Counted from the first letter of the stretch, positions 1 through 5,148 are shown. The stretch: DNA of 6,846 nucleotides from Methanobacteriota archaeon (GCA_018899795.1 JAHIHJ010000050.1:1-6846); one strand, 5' to 3'. Numbers and translations are program-made. Notes: generated from the letters alone by a model not told the origin.

Positions 1-77
1 GTGATAATTTTTATATGGTAGTGGTTTTCAATATGCGCAGCATTCAATCTGCGTTCATCCGCGTTCATCTGCAGTTC
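1..77 (+). repeat. Q repeat, copy 1, with 10-11 bp tandem units
   Basis: Positions 23-56 match 4561-4594 at 33 of 34 bases, and looser similarity extends left to the window edge (1-22 versus about 4540-4560). The tail is a short tandem series: ATCTGCGTTC (47-56), ATCCGCGTTC (57-66) and ATCTGCAGTTC (67-77). The element is intergenic, with no coding content seen. It probably continues left of the window. Confidence 0.7.
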
Positions 78-111
78 GGTTTCATATAGATAACTGTCCT
101 CTTTTTTTTTC

Positions 112-150
112 GAATTATGGTTGCTTGGGGAGGCTATTGGTGCGCCGAGA
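112..150 (+). repeat. P-type repeat, variant (pairs with 4488-4528)
   Basis: The block runs GAATTATGGTTGCTTGGGG, then CTATTGG and TGCGCCGA, followed by AT-rich DNA. The copy at 4488-4528 shares the same framework (GAATTGTGGTCGC, TATTGGCGCCGA) and the same kind of AT-rich tail. It resembles the P elements at 274-304 and 2891-2921 in having a GGTNGC start and a GCGCC end about 20 bases apart. Function unknown. Confidence 0.5.
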
Positions 151-273
151 TTATAATAATTATAAAGTAATATATTTATTAAACGCCAGTATCTAAAGGA
201 ATTCCATGGATTATATTTGCGCAGGGTTATTCTTCGAAAATTAATGAGAGGCTGCGGTCAGGAGTCCGTTTAG

Positions 274-304
274 AAAAAAGGGTGCGTGGGTTCAATCGGG
301 CGCC
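274..304 (+). repeat. P repeat, copy 1
   Basis: This 31-base block is identical to 2891-2921 except for one base (G versus T at the sixth base after the GGG that follows the A run). The GGTGC near its start can pair with the terminal GCGCC, with one G-T wobble, around a 14-base loop containing GGTTCAATC. A T7 run follows at 311-317. It could be a 3'-end or processing hairpin of a gene lying to the left, but this is inference. Confidence 0.65.
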
Positions 305-333
305 GAGGGATTTTTTTGTGGTCCGGATGGGCT

Positions 334-376
334 TTGATTGTCCATGGTCATGTGAAGCGCCGGATATAAATATTGT
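334..376 (+). promoter_or_regulatory. R motif with adjoining TATA-like promoter, copy 1
   Basis: TTTGATTGTCC is followed by GGTCATGTGAAGCGCC and then GATATAAATATTG. The same order appears at 3684-3737 (TTTGATTGTCC, GTTATGTGAAGCGCC, AGATATTAATA), and a shorter version (GGTCATACGAAGCGCC) lies at 4601-4616 before vapB. The run after GCGCC resembles an archaeal TATA box, so the block is probably a shared promoter element. It lies about 110 bases upstream of the gene at 481. Confidence 0.45.
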
Positions 377-480
377 ATAGATTATAATTTAAACAGGATT
401 TATAGGATCGGATGATAGGATCCATATAAACTCCTAAGAAAATTACATATAGCATGATCGAGAATAAAGATTTGAGATAA

Positions 481-1032
481 ATGCAAAAACTAAAAATCAA
501 GATCACTGGAAAAAAACTGCATGATGTCGGTTACAGAATTCCACTTATCAATGAAGCACTTTCACTGGGCATCAACAATTTCAATACCTTCAATGCAAAC
601 CTTGAAGGTGCTCAGGCAGTTATTACGATCATCGAAGCAGATGACGAGATCATTGAGGAATTTAAGGATTTCATAAATACATTTCATCCAGAAAAAGCTA
701 CTGTAGAAAAGGTTGTATTTGAAAAATATAATAACAATGTTCCACCGATAGAACGGGTCATGCAATCATTCCAGATGGAACAATGGGGAAAAGGAATACC
801 TATCCTTCTTAAAATATCAGAAACTTTAGATAATAATACTTCTATTTTAAAAGAAAATACTTCTATTTTAAAAGATTTTAAAAATGAAACAAATGATAAT
901 TTCAATGACATGAAGATGATAATGTCAAAACATGATGCTGATGCAAGTGAAAGGATTTTATCCATTAAAAGAGAGATCACTGGTATTAAAGAAAGGCTTT
1001 CAGATGTTGAAATAGCTGTTTCAGAGCTATAA
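481..1032 (+). CDS. Acylphosphatase-like domain protein with C-terminal coiled coil
   Basis: This 183-residue protein starts (about residues 3-90) like an acylphosphatase. Residues 10-19 (GKKLHDVGYR) match the phosphate-binding loop that usually reads GxVQGVGFR, and Arg19 takes the place of the phosphate-binding arginine. The usual catalytic asparagine segment (GxVxNxxDG) is poorly kept; Asn38 or Asn40 is the nearest candidate, so hydrolysis of acyl phosphates is uncertain. Residues from about 105 to 183 are charged and heptad-like, suggesting a coiled coil used for self-association. No signal peptide or membrane segment is seen, so it is probably cytoplasmic. From memory, similar acylphosphatase/coiled-coil proteins of unknown role are common in Methanosarcinales. 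The ATG start has only a weak GAG before it. The gene is AT-rich compared with the surface gene that follows and appears to be a single-gene unit. Confidence 0.75.
   Translation: MQKLKIKITGKKLHDVGYRIPLINEALSLGINNFNTFNANLEGAQAVITIIEADDEIIEEFKDFINTFHPEKATVEKVVFEKYNNNVPPIERVMQSFQMEQWGKGIPILLKISETLDNNTSILKENTSILKDFKNETNDNFNDMKMIMSKHDADASERILSIKREITGIKERLSDVEIAVSEL
835..876 (+). repeat. 21-bp in-frame tandem duplication in the coiled coil
   Basis: Two adjacent 21-base units (835-855 and 856-876) differ at one base, the last. They encode the repeated peptide NTSILKE / NTSILKD, exactly one heptad each. The near identity points to a recent in-frame duplication that lengthens the coiled coil. Confidence 0.85.
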
Positions 1033-1044
1033 TAAAATAATAGT

Positions 1045-1071
1045 TGCTTTTATTTTTCGTAAAGTGACGAA
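1045..1071 (+). terminator. T-rich 3' end with small stem after the acylphosphatase-like gene
   Basis: A pyrimidine run, CTTTTATTTTTC, lies about 15 bases after the stop codon, which fits archaeal oligo-T termination. It overlaps a small stem, TTCGT (1056-1060) with ACGAA (1067-1071) around a 6-base loop. The T tract is the stronger part of the evidence. Confidence 0.4.
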
Positions 1072-1094
1072 CAGTTATAATATATCTTTTATAA

Positions 1095-2854
1095 TTGTAT
1101 TTTATCCCGAATGAGCAAAGCATTTCATCAGTTTTCGACCCCCCCTTTCCATTGCTTCCCCCACCCCCTCACCTCAGTCTATCCCCGGCACCCCTCCTCC
1201 AGCTCTCACCCCTTGCCACCGCCACCGTCTCCCCCGACTCCTCCTGGTATCGCCCCAACCCAAATACCTACCAGAACACCACGGTCATCACGATCGACAG
1301 AGCACGCACCAATATCACGCTCAGGTTCGACAATGACTCGATCATGGTGAGCAATGCCACGCAGACGAGGTTGATCGCTACCAGCGACTATAGCCAGAGC
1401 TATGTTGTTTTCAACAATACAGTACCGGGATTCGCAGGCAGGAGTGTTTCCTTTTTTGTAGATGGCACAAGGTATGCCAACAGCACAGCTAACGCCACAG
1501 GCTTTGTATCCTTTAATTACATGGGTGCATGGTTGTCGCATACATTCGAGTGGGTAGTTACCGACAGTGAGACAAGAAGTGCCTCAGGATACGTAAAAGA
1601 CCCAAACGGAATCGGAATACAGAGCGCGGAGGTAGCGGAGAATGTGACTGGACATGTTACATATACCGATTCCTCAGGTCGTTATTCCCTTAGTGGTCTG
1701 ATTAATGGCTCGTATAACATCTCAGCCACCAGGGCAGGCTATTCTCAGAACTTCAGGATCGTCACTATTTCAGGCGCTAATGTCGCAAATGCGAACATAA
1801 CCCTTATTCCGGAAACCACCCCACCAGCAAGTATAACAGCTCTACTGAACAATACATATGCTCAGACGTATATAAACTGGGTATGGGCAGATCCTTTGGA
1901 TGTGGATTTCTCTAAGGTGATGATATACCTTAACGGGATCTTCCAGACAAATGTCACAAAAGGAACACAGTCTTATAACGCAGCAAGCCTGATTCCAGAT
2001 ACCAGCTATACAATTTCAACACATACTGTGGATTCCACCGGAAATGTGAACATGACATGGGTAAACCATTCAGCCAGTACATCTCCCCTTCCACAAACTC
2101 AGATCCTCAGTACATTCTATGACAACCGCCTCCGCGAAAGTACGCCAAATGATATTCTGGGAACATTACCCTACTCAGATATTGGACATCTTTTGGGCAC
2201 AGGCAGATTCAGGGATGTTATGTGGGTCGACCTGAGTTCATATAATTCCTCTGATAAAATCACAAGCGCCATTCTCTCATTATTCTGGTACTACCCGGCT
2301 GGAAATGCGCGGAACTATCCCACAACAGTTGAACTTTACCGCCCCCTTTCATGGGACCCAAATTCCGTGAACTGGAACAATGGATCAAATGGTATGCCAT
2401 GGACCAACTCTGGAGGCGACTGGTACGACAGGAATGGTGCCTTTAACGGCAGCGTCCCATTCACATCATTGACATTCAGCGCCACCACCCTGCCTGACAA
2501 CAGGTATTACGACTTCAACGTAACAGGACACTTGTCCAGGACTATGTCAGCGGCAAATATCCCAACACAGGCTTCTTCCTCAAGGCAAAGGACGAATACG
2601 ACAACTACATCGCCTTCTACAGCTCCAACCACTCCAATCCCGACCAGACCCCCAAACTCACGATAACTTACACCACAGGCGGCGCCTGCTCGCCATATGA
2701 TATGAACTGTGATAGTCTCGTGGATGAAACCGACCGGAATATCGTATGGAACAGCATAAACACCGGCATATATTGTGAGTGCTGTGATGTCAATAACAAT
2801 ACAGAGGTCGAGGTATTTGACTGGGTCATGGTGTCGGGAAATTCTGTGTTATGA
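1095..2854 (+). pseudogene. Frameshifted DNRLRE-domain surface protein with EF-hand (dockerin-like) tail
   Basis: A long frame from TTG 1095 to 2666 encodes a secreted-type, glycosylation-prone protein with at least 15 N-X-S/T sequons. By residue: about 45-160, a beta-rich domain; 162-239, a carboxypeptidase-regulatory-like domain (SGYVKDPNG, DSSGRYSLSGL); 240-330, a fibronectin-III-like domain beginning TTPPASITAL; from about 334, a DNRLRE domain as in methanogen disaggregatase-related surface proteins. At about 2529-2531 one base appears to be missing. The expected continuation LVQDYVSGKYPNTGFF and the rest of the domain run in another frame (2531-2854), closing with an EF-hand-like segment (MNCDSLVDETD, DVNNNTEVEVFDW). 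The first 40 codons are C-rich with no signal peptide, so TTG 1095 is doubtful and the true 5' end may be lost. It is probably a cell-surface adhesion or S-layer-associated protein. A sequencing error could explain the frameshift. Confidence 0.75.
1118..1200 (+). other. C-rich leader, copy A
   Basis: This strongly pyrimidine-biased stretch has C runs at 1139-1145, 1158-1162, 1164-1168, 1183-1186 and 1191-1194. It is alignable with 3890-3960: both begin near ATGAGCAA, pass through TTTTC(C)GACCCCC and end at CCCGGCACCCC. The complementary strand is correspondingly G-run rich, although loops of 12-14 bases break the canonical G-quadruplex spacing. It is the 5' edge of the surface-protein gene. 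Its reading frame is not conserved between the copies, so it may be non-coding. Confidence 0.5.
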
Positions 2855-2877
2855 TCTTAATATGCCAGTTTCCTGCA

Positions 2878-2888
2878 TTTTTTCTTTT
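2878..2888 (+). terminator. Oligo-T terminator after the surface-protein gene
   Basis: TTTTTTCTTTT starts 24 bases after the TGA at 2852-2854, as expected for archaeal T-tract termination. It runs directly into the A run that opens the P repeat at 2891. Confidence 0.45.
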
Positions 2889-2890
2889 AA

Positions 2891-2921
2891 AAAAAAGGGT
2901 GCTTGGGTTCAATCGGGCGCC
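2891..2921 (+). repeat. P repeat, copy 2
   Basis: This copy matches 274-304 at 30 of 31 bases. It lies just after the surface-protein gene, and the variant copy at 4488-4528 lies after the second surface-protein remnant. The family is therefore associated with the 3' sides of these genes. GGTGC near its start can pair with the final GCGCC across 14 bases. Confidence 0.7.
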
Positions 2922-3011
2922 AGGGGATTTATGGCATGGATTTTATAATAGTAGTGGAAGCTATTTTTCAGCGAGCTTTTCGAAGAGATAAAAAAAACGC
3001 TCGATAAATTA

Positions 3012-3036
3012 GGATAAAAATATATCCAAAGGAAGG
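3012..3036 (+). promoter_or_regulatory. Promoter/operator region of the mazEF-like operon
   Basis: A 5-bp inverted repeat, GGATA (3012-3016) and TATCC (3023-3027), encloses an AT-rich spacer and overlaps a TATA-like run. GGAAGG follows at 3031-3036. This is a reasonable place for autoregulation by the TA complex, but the repeat is short. A nine-codon mini-frame (ATG 3050 to TGA 3076) lies between here and the antitoxin gene. Confidence 0.3.
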
Positions 3037-3095
3037 CATACATTACAATATGAGTCAGTTGGGCAGCATTGTCTGACTATGAAAGTGATAAATTT

Positions 3096-3326
3096 ATGAC
3101 AGTATATGATGGTACCATTGATAAACTCCGGCAGTTACCCGAACCTCTGGCAGAAGAAGTGAATGATTTTATTGATTTCATAATAACGAGGCATGACAGC
3201 ATCCGATGGCAATTATGGATAAACTTCAGTGAGGGTATTGAACTTTCCGAATCTGACTTTGTTGATTATTTGTTCAATCTTGAAGATTACGAAAATCGCT
3301 TAGCCAGCGGAGAAATTCAATGGTGA
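3096..3326 (+). CDS. Antitoxin of a MazEF-like pair (DUF2281-like N-terminus)
   Basis: This small acidic protein (76 residues from ATG 3096) is taken as the antitoxin that binds and neutralises the RNase encoded next. The N-terminal stretch (IDKLRQLPEPLAEEVNDFI) resembles DUF2281-type antitoxins. The C-terminus (DYLFNLEDYENRLASGEIQW) resembles the toxin-binding tails of small MazF-partner antitoxins. ATG 3096 is preferred because GAAAGTGAT at 3081-3089 resembles the archaeal Shine-Dalgarno sequence at 6 bases spacing. A TTG at 3069 would add nine residues. Its stop overlaps the toxin start by 7 bases, which implies one transcript and coupled translation. The complex probably represses its own promoter, as is usual for such loci. 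Family placement is by resemblance only. Confidence 0.7.
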   Translation: MTVYDGTIDKLRQLPEPLAEEVNDFIDFIITRHDSIRWQLWINFSEGIELSESDFVDYLFNLEDYENRLASGEIQW

Positions 3327-3664
3327 TAATTAATAGAGGAGGGGTGGTCCTGTGTGACTTGAATCCGGTTATGGGCACAGAACAGTCAGGCATAAGACCT
3401 GTTGTCATTTTGCAAATCGATCGTGCCAATAGCTTCAGCCCTCATACGATTATTGCACCTTTCACTACAAAGATCCGGCGTGCACAATTGCCTTCACATG
3501 TGTTTGTTCCTGCTGATGTTGGGGGATTAACCCAGGATTCCGTTGTTCTTTGTGAGCAAATAAGAGTGATTGATAAGAAAAGGATAATTAAGGTGCTTGG
3601 TAATCTGGATGATTCTTACATGGAGAAGATAGCCAGGGCTCTATCGATAATACTTGGTTTATGA
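3320..3664 (+). CDS. mazF: MazF/PemK-family endoribonuclease toxin
   Basis: This 114-residue protein has the MazF/PemK fold signature. It begins with a strand, RGGVVLCDLNPVMGTEQSG, and then RPVVIL. Arg26 and Thr49 (in APFTTK) align with Arg25 and Thr48, the catalytic pair of Bacillus subtilis MazF. It also has the later conserved strand QDSVVLCEQIRVIDKKRI. Its length is normal for the family and no lesion is seen, so it is probably an active sequence-specific mRNA interferase restrained by the upstream antitoxin. The start is well placed: GGAG at 3309-3312 inside the antitoxin gene lies 7 bases before the ATG, and the genes overlap by 7 bases. A T7 run at 3700-3706 probably ends the operon. 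The cut sequence cannot be read from the protein. Confidence 0.88.
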   Translation: MVIINRGGVVLCDLNPVMGTEQSGIRPVVILQIDRANSFSPHTIIAPFTTKIRRAQLPSHVFVPADVGGLTQDSVVLCEQIRVIDKKRIIKVLGNLDDSYMEKIARALSIILGL

Positions 3665-3683
3665 AATTGGACGTGACCAAATT

Positions 3684-3737
3684 TTGATTGTCCTGTCGAT
3701 TTTTTTAAGGGTTATGTGAAGCGCCAGATATTAATAA
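3684..3737 (+). repeat. R motif, copy 2, with T7 tract
   Basis: TTTGATTGTCC (3684-3694) and TTATGTGAAGCGCC (3712-3725), followed by AGATATTAATA, repeat the R block at 334-376. The T7 run at 3700-3706 inside it may end the mazEF-like transcript. The AT-rich run after GCGCC looks like a TATA box for the small relic frame at 3755. Confidence 0.45.
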
Positions 3738-3754
3738 AAATACATTTATAATAA

Positions 3755-3859
3755 ATAAATACTTCGGAACTGCTGAAGGAAAGTGCTCGGAAAAAGGGAA
3801 TAACAGTAAACCTTCTGGCAAATGAACTGCTCCAAAAACAACTTGCTGAAGCCGAATAA
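3755..3859 (+). pseudogene. C-terminal relic of a small RHH/antitoxin-like gene
   Basis: An open stretch of 34 codons ends at TAA 3857-3859 and reads ELLKESARKKGITVNLLANE, followed by LLQKQLAEAE. It looks like the helical end of a ribbon-helix-helix type antitoxin or similar small regulator. A stop lies at 3752-3754, just before it, and no ATG, GTG or TTG is available, so only a tail remains. AT-rich R-motif DNA sits directly upstream, suggesting that a deletion joined a promoter region to the tail. The family call is tentative because the fragment is so short. Confidence 0.35.
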
Positions 3860-3889
3860 TTATTTAGCATGAGCCAATGAGCAATAGTC

Positions 3890-3960
3890 TCTGCTTATTT
3901 TCCGACCCCCAATTTCCACGTTTCCCACCCCTTCCCCTTATTTTCCCGGCACCCCCCTAA
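3890..3960 (+). other. C-rich leader, copy C, with G-quadruplex motif on the - strand
   Basis: The leader is alignable with 1118-1200 (ATGAGCAA, TTTTCCGACCCCC, CCCGGCACCCC). C runs at 3924-3926, 3928-3931, 3934-3937, 3945-3947 and 3952-3957 are separated by 1, 2, 7 and 4 bases. The minus strand therefore meets the usual G3+N1-7 quadruplex rule. It marks the 5' edge of the second surface-protein remnant. Confidence 0.55.
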
Positions 3961-4385
3961 CCTGGCGCCGTCTATCACCTCGCTCCCCTCGCAACCTGAC
4001 CCCCAGATATGCGGTCAACTCCACCACCCCCTTCAGCGTGGCCACAGACCAGCAGGTCAACAGCACCTGGTAAATCAACGGCGCCAACCAGAATAACAAC
4101 ACCCAGGCATGGTCACATACCTGGGATACCGAGGGGCAATATAACGTGACCTACATTGGCTCAAACGGCAACGGCAGCGTGAGCATTATGTGGAATGTCC
4201 CCACCTGCTCGCGCGATGATGTGAACTGTGATGGAAAGATTAATGAAGCAGATCTCAATGCCATAAAATCGAACTTCGGCATGATCACATATGCGCCATA
4301 TCCACGGTCCGATGTCATCCGATATGGGATCGTGGATGTTTACGATATTACTGCGGTATCAACTAACATTTCGAAGGGATCGTGA
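3956..4385 (+). pseudogene. Decayed surface-protein remnant with EF-hand (dockerin-like) C-terminus
   Basis: This remnant has at least two lesions. APSITS (from 3965) is in one frame, and the following NLTPRYAVNSTTPF (from 3993) is in another, so an indel lies near 3984-3992. TAA at 4071-4073 then interrupts STW*INGA where the right-edge copy reads SAWYLNGA. After the stop, the frame is open to TGA 4383-4385 and encodes a short Ig-like piece (NVTYIGSNGNGSVSIMWNV). A dockerin/EF-hand-like pair follows: DVNCDGKINEADLNAIKSNF and the weaker IVDVYDITAV. Positions 3993-4087 align base for base with 6752-6846. A short GTG-started product from 4146 would be possible but would lack a signal peptide. 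It is probably a dead gene or a recombination donor. Confidence 0.65.
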
Positions 4386-4411
4386 GAGCTGCCCCGGAAT
4401 AACTTCTATCG

Positions 4412-4438
4412 ACAGGATACAAATAAAGGATATCCTGT
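4412..4438 (+). terminator. 8-bp perfect inverted repeat downstream of the EF-hand remnant
   Basis: ACAGGATA (4412-4419) and TATCCTGT (4431-4438) are perfect complements around an 11-base spacer, beginning 26 bases after the stop at 4385. The position suggests a 3'-end hairpin, but no T run follows immediately, so an operator-type palindrome is also possible. Confidence 0.35.
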
Positions 4439-4487
4439 AAATCCGGTCTAAAAATCGTCTTTAGCTATTGATTTTGAGGTTTCTACG

Positions 4488-4528
4488 GAATTGTGGTCGC
4501 ATCGGGAACGTATTGGCGCCGATTTTTT
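4488..4528 (+). repeat. P-type repeat, variant copy 2
   Basis: GAATTGTGGTCGC, then TATTGGCGCCGA and T6, parallels 112-150. It sits after the second surface-protein remnant, as the P repeat at 2891 sits after the first. The T6 run (4523-4528) directly after GGCGCCGA would suit a transcript end. Confidence 0.5.
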
Positions 4529-4539
4529 ATAATTAGAAT

Positions 4540-4594
4540 GTAATAATTTTATTTGAAAATGGTTTTCAATAAGCGCAGCATTCAATCTGCGTTC
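4540..4594 (+). repeat. Q repeat, copy 2
   Basis: Positions 4561-4594 match 23-56 with one difference, and weaker similarity extends back to 4540. After GCGTTC the copies part: here an R motif (4601-4616) and about 65 further bases intervene before a tail, TTATCTGCGGTTTCA (4683-4697), that resembles the end of copy 1. Confidence 0.7.
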
Positions 4595-4600
4595 GTATAT

Positions 4601-4684
4601 GGTCATACGAAGCGCCTATTATTTATGTTTGGTATTATATATAATCATCGTGCGCCCTCCAAAAGCGCGACTTTAGGCGTTTTT
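4601..4684 (+). promoter_or_regulatory. R motif copy 3, TATA-like run and hairpin upstream of vapB
   Basis: GGTCATACGAAGCGCC (4601-4616) is a short R motif followed by a strongly AT-rich run (TATTATATATAATC near 4633-4646) that could serve as a TATA box. A hairpin follows: AAAAGCGC (4661-4668) pairs with GCGTTTTT (4677-4684) over 8 pairs with one G-T wobble and an 8-base loop. The remaining bases to 4767 are AT-rich, with CAATTAATT and CAATTG as possible short operator halves. Confidence 0.35.
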
Positions 4685-4767
4685 ATCTGCGGTTTCAGAC
4701 ATGATTTACAGTATTGAATAACATTAAATACAATTAATTACAATTGGAATGAATGAGGTAAAAGTGC

Positions 4768-5034
4768 ATGACTAAACGCCAGATATGCATTCAGGTTGAT
4801 GAAGATATAGCTAAGGAAATGGAAGAAATCAGGTATAAGACCGGCATACCTGTAAGCAGACAGATCGAGCTTAAACTCAAAGGTTTTAAAATAGTAGAGG
4901 ATGAAGAAAGAACATTTGGAGATCTTTTTGATAATCCTAAGAAATTATCAAAAGTCAGGAAACGCTGGGATGAAGCATTTGGAAAGAAAAACTCCATAGA
5001 GATATTGCACAGGGATAAAAAAGTAAAGAACTAA
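4768..5034 (+). CDS. vapB: VapB-type antitoxin, ribbon-helix-helix
   Basis: This 88-residue basic and acidic protein begins TKRQICIQVDEDIAKEMEEI. That is a ribbon-helix-helix pattern: one beta strand (residues 4-10) and then two helices covering about 11-38, with GIPVSRQIELKLKG at the turn. The C-terminal half is charged and is probably the toxin-binding tail. Dimers would bind the operator and inhibit the VapC nuclease encoded next. GAGGT at 4755-4759, 8 bases from the ATG, is a good ribosome-binding site. The toxin gene starts only 9 bases after the stop, so the two form an operon. The antitoxin frame is intact, while its partner toxin is split by an insertion sequence. Calling it VapB rests on the RHH pattern plus the PIN-domain neighbour. 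Confidence 0.75.
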   Translation: MTKRQICIQVDEDIAKEMEEIRYKTGIPVSRQIELKLKGFKIVEDEERTFGDLFDNPKKLSKVRKRWDEAFGKKNSIEILHRDKKVKN

Positions 5035-5094
5035 TTCTGATTTATGCCTTCTTTTTTCATTGACACAAGTGTATTAATAAGTACGATTAAAACA

Positions 5095-5102
5095 GATAAT
5101 GC
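5095..5102 (+). repeat. Target site duplication, left copy
   Basis: GATAATGC directly precedes the left inverted repeat and is repeated exactly at 6174-6181 after the right inverted repeat. Eight bases is a normal duplication length for IS1-family elements. Confidence 0.95.
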
Positions 5103-5130
5103 GGCAATGTCCTATATTAAGATACTTAAT
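5103..5130 (+). repeat. IS left terminal inverted repeat (IRL)
   Basis: IRL starts GGCAATGTCCTA and is complementary to 6146-6173 at 24 of 28 positions; the mismatches are at positions 13, 14, 18 and 19. Confidence 0.92.
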
Positions 5131-5134
5131 ATAG
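5112..5134 (+). promoter_or_regulatory. 10-bp perfect palindrome overlapping IRL and the likely transposase promoter
   Basis: CTATATTAAG (5112-5121) and CTTAATATAG (5125-5134) are exact complements around ATA. The site overlaps the inner half of IRL and contains TATA-like runs about 25-45 bases upstream of the transposase start. The right end does not keep this symmetry. In IS1, the InsA product binds the end and represses the promoter there; a similar operator is a reasonable inference. Confidence 0.6.
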
Positions 5135-5148
5135 TTTGAGAAACATAT

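Larger units (their letters stand above)
1..480. other. Gene-free repeat-rich intergenic region
   Basis: No convincing coding frame is visible on either strand. The stretch holds a Q repeat at the left edge, two P-type repeats, one R motif and the AT-rich promoter region of the gene at 481. An 8-bp direct repeat ATAGGATC occurs at 402-409 and 415-422. A mini-frame of eight codons (454-480, MIENKDLR) ends in a TAA that directly abuts the ATG at 481. Whether that mini-frame is translated cannot be told from sequence. Confidence 0.6.

Noticed and set aside
23..77. A CRISPR array, because of the short tandem ATCYGCGTTC units
   Set aside because: The units are only 10-11 bases, directly adjacent, with no spacers.
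280..304. A possible tRNA T-arm, because GGTTCAATC sits in the P repeat
   Set aside because: The bases after the loop are GGG, where CC would be needed to close the T stem. No anticodon arm or acceptor stem can be built around it, so neither a tRNA nor a tRNA-derived attachment site is supported.
684..980. Minus-strand frames opposite the acylphosphatase-like gene
   Set aside because: They are shadows of a gene with a clear N-terminal motif and coiled coil; no family features are present.
1111..1350. A 79-residue proline-rich frame beginning MSKAFHQFS
   Set aside because: It overlaps the start of the surface-protein frame, its composition simply reflects the C-rich leader, and its frame is not kept in the second leader copy.
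1206..1541. A 111-residue minus-strand frame
   Set aside because: It lies opposite the well-supported surface-protein frame with no domain or ribosome-binding site of its own.
2950..3014. A short peptide WKLFFSELFEEIKKTLDKLG ending at TAA near 3014
   Set aside because: It is preceded at once by stop codons and has no start. Twenty codons in AT-rich DNA are not enough to call a gene relic.
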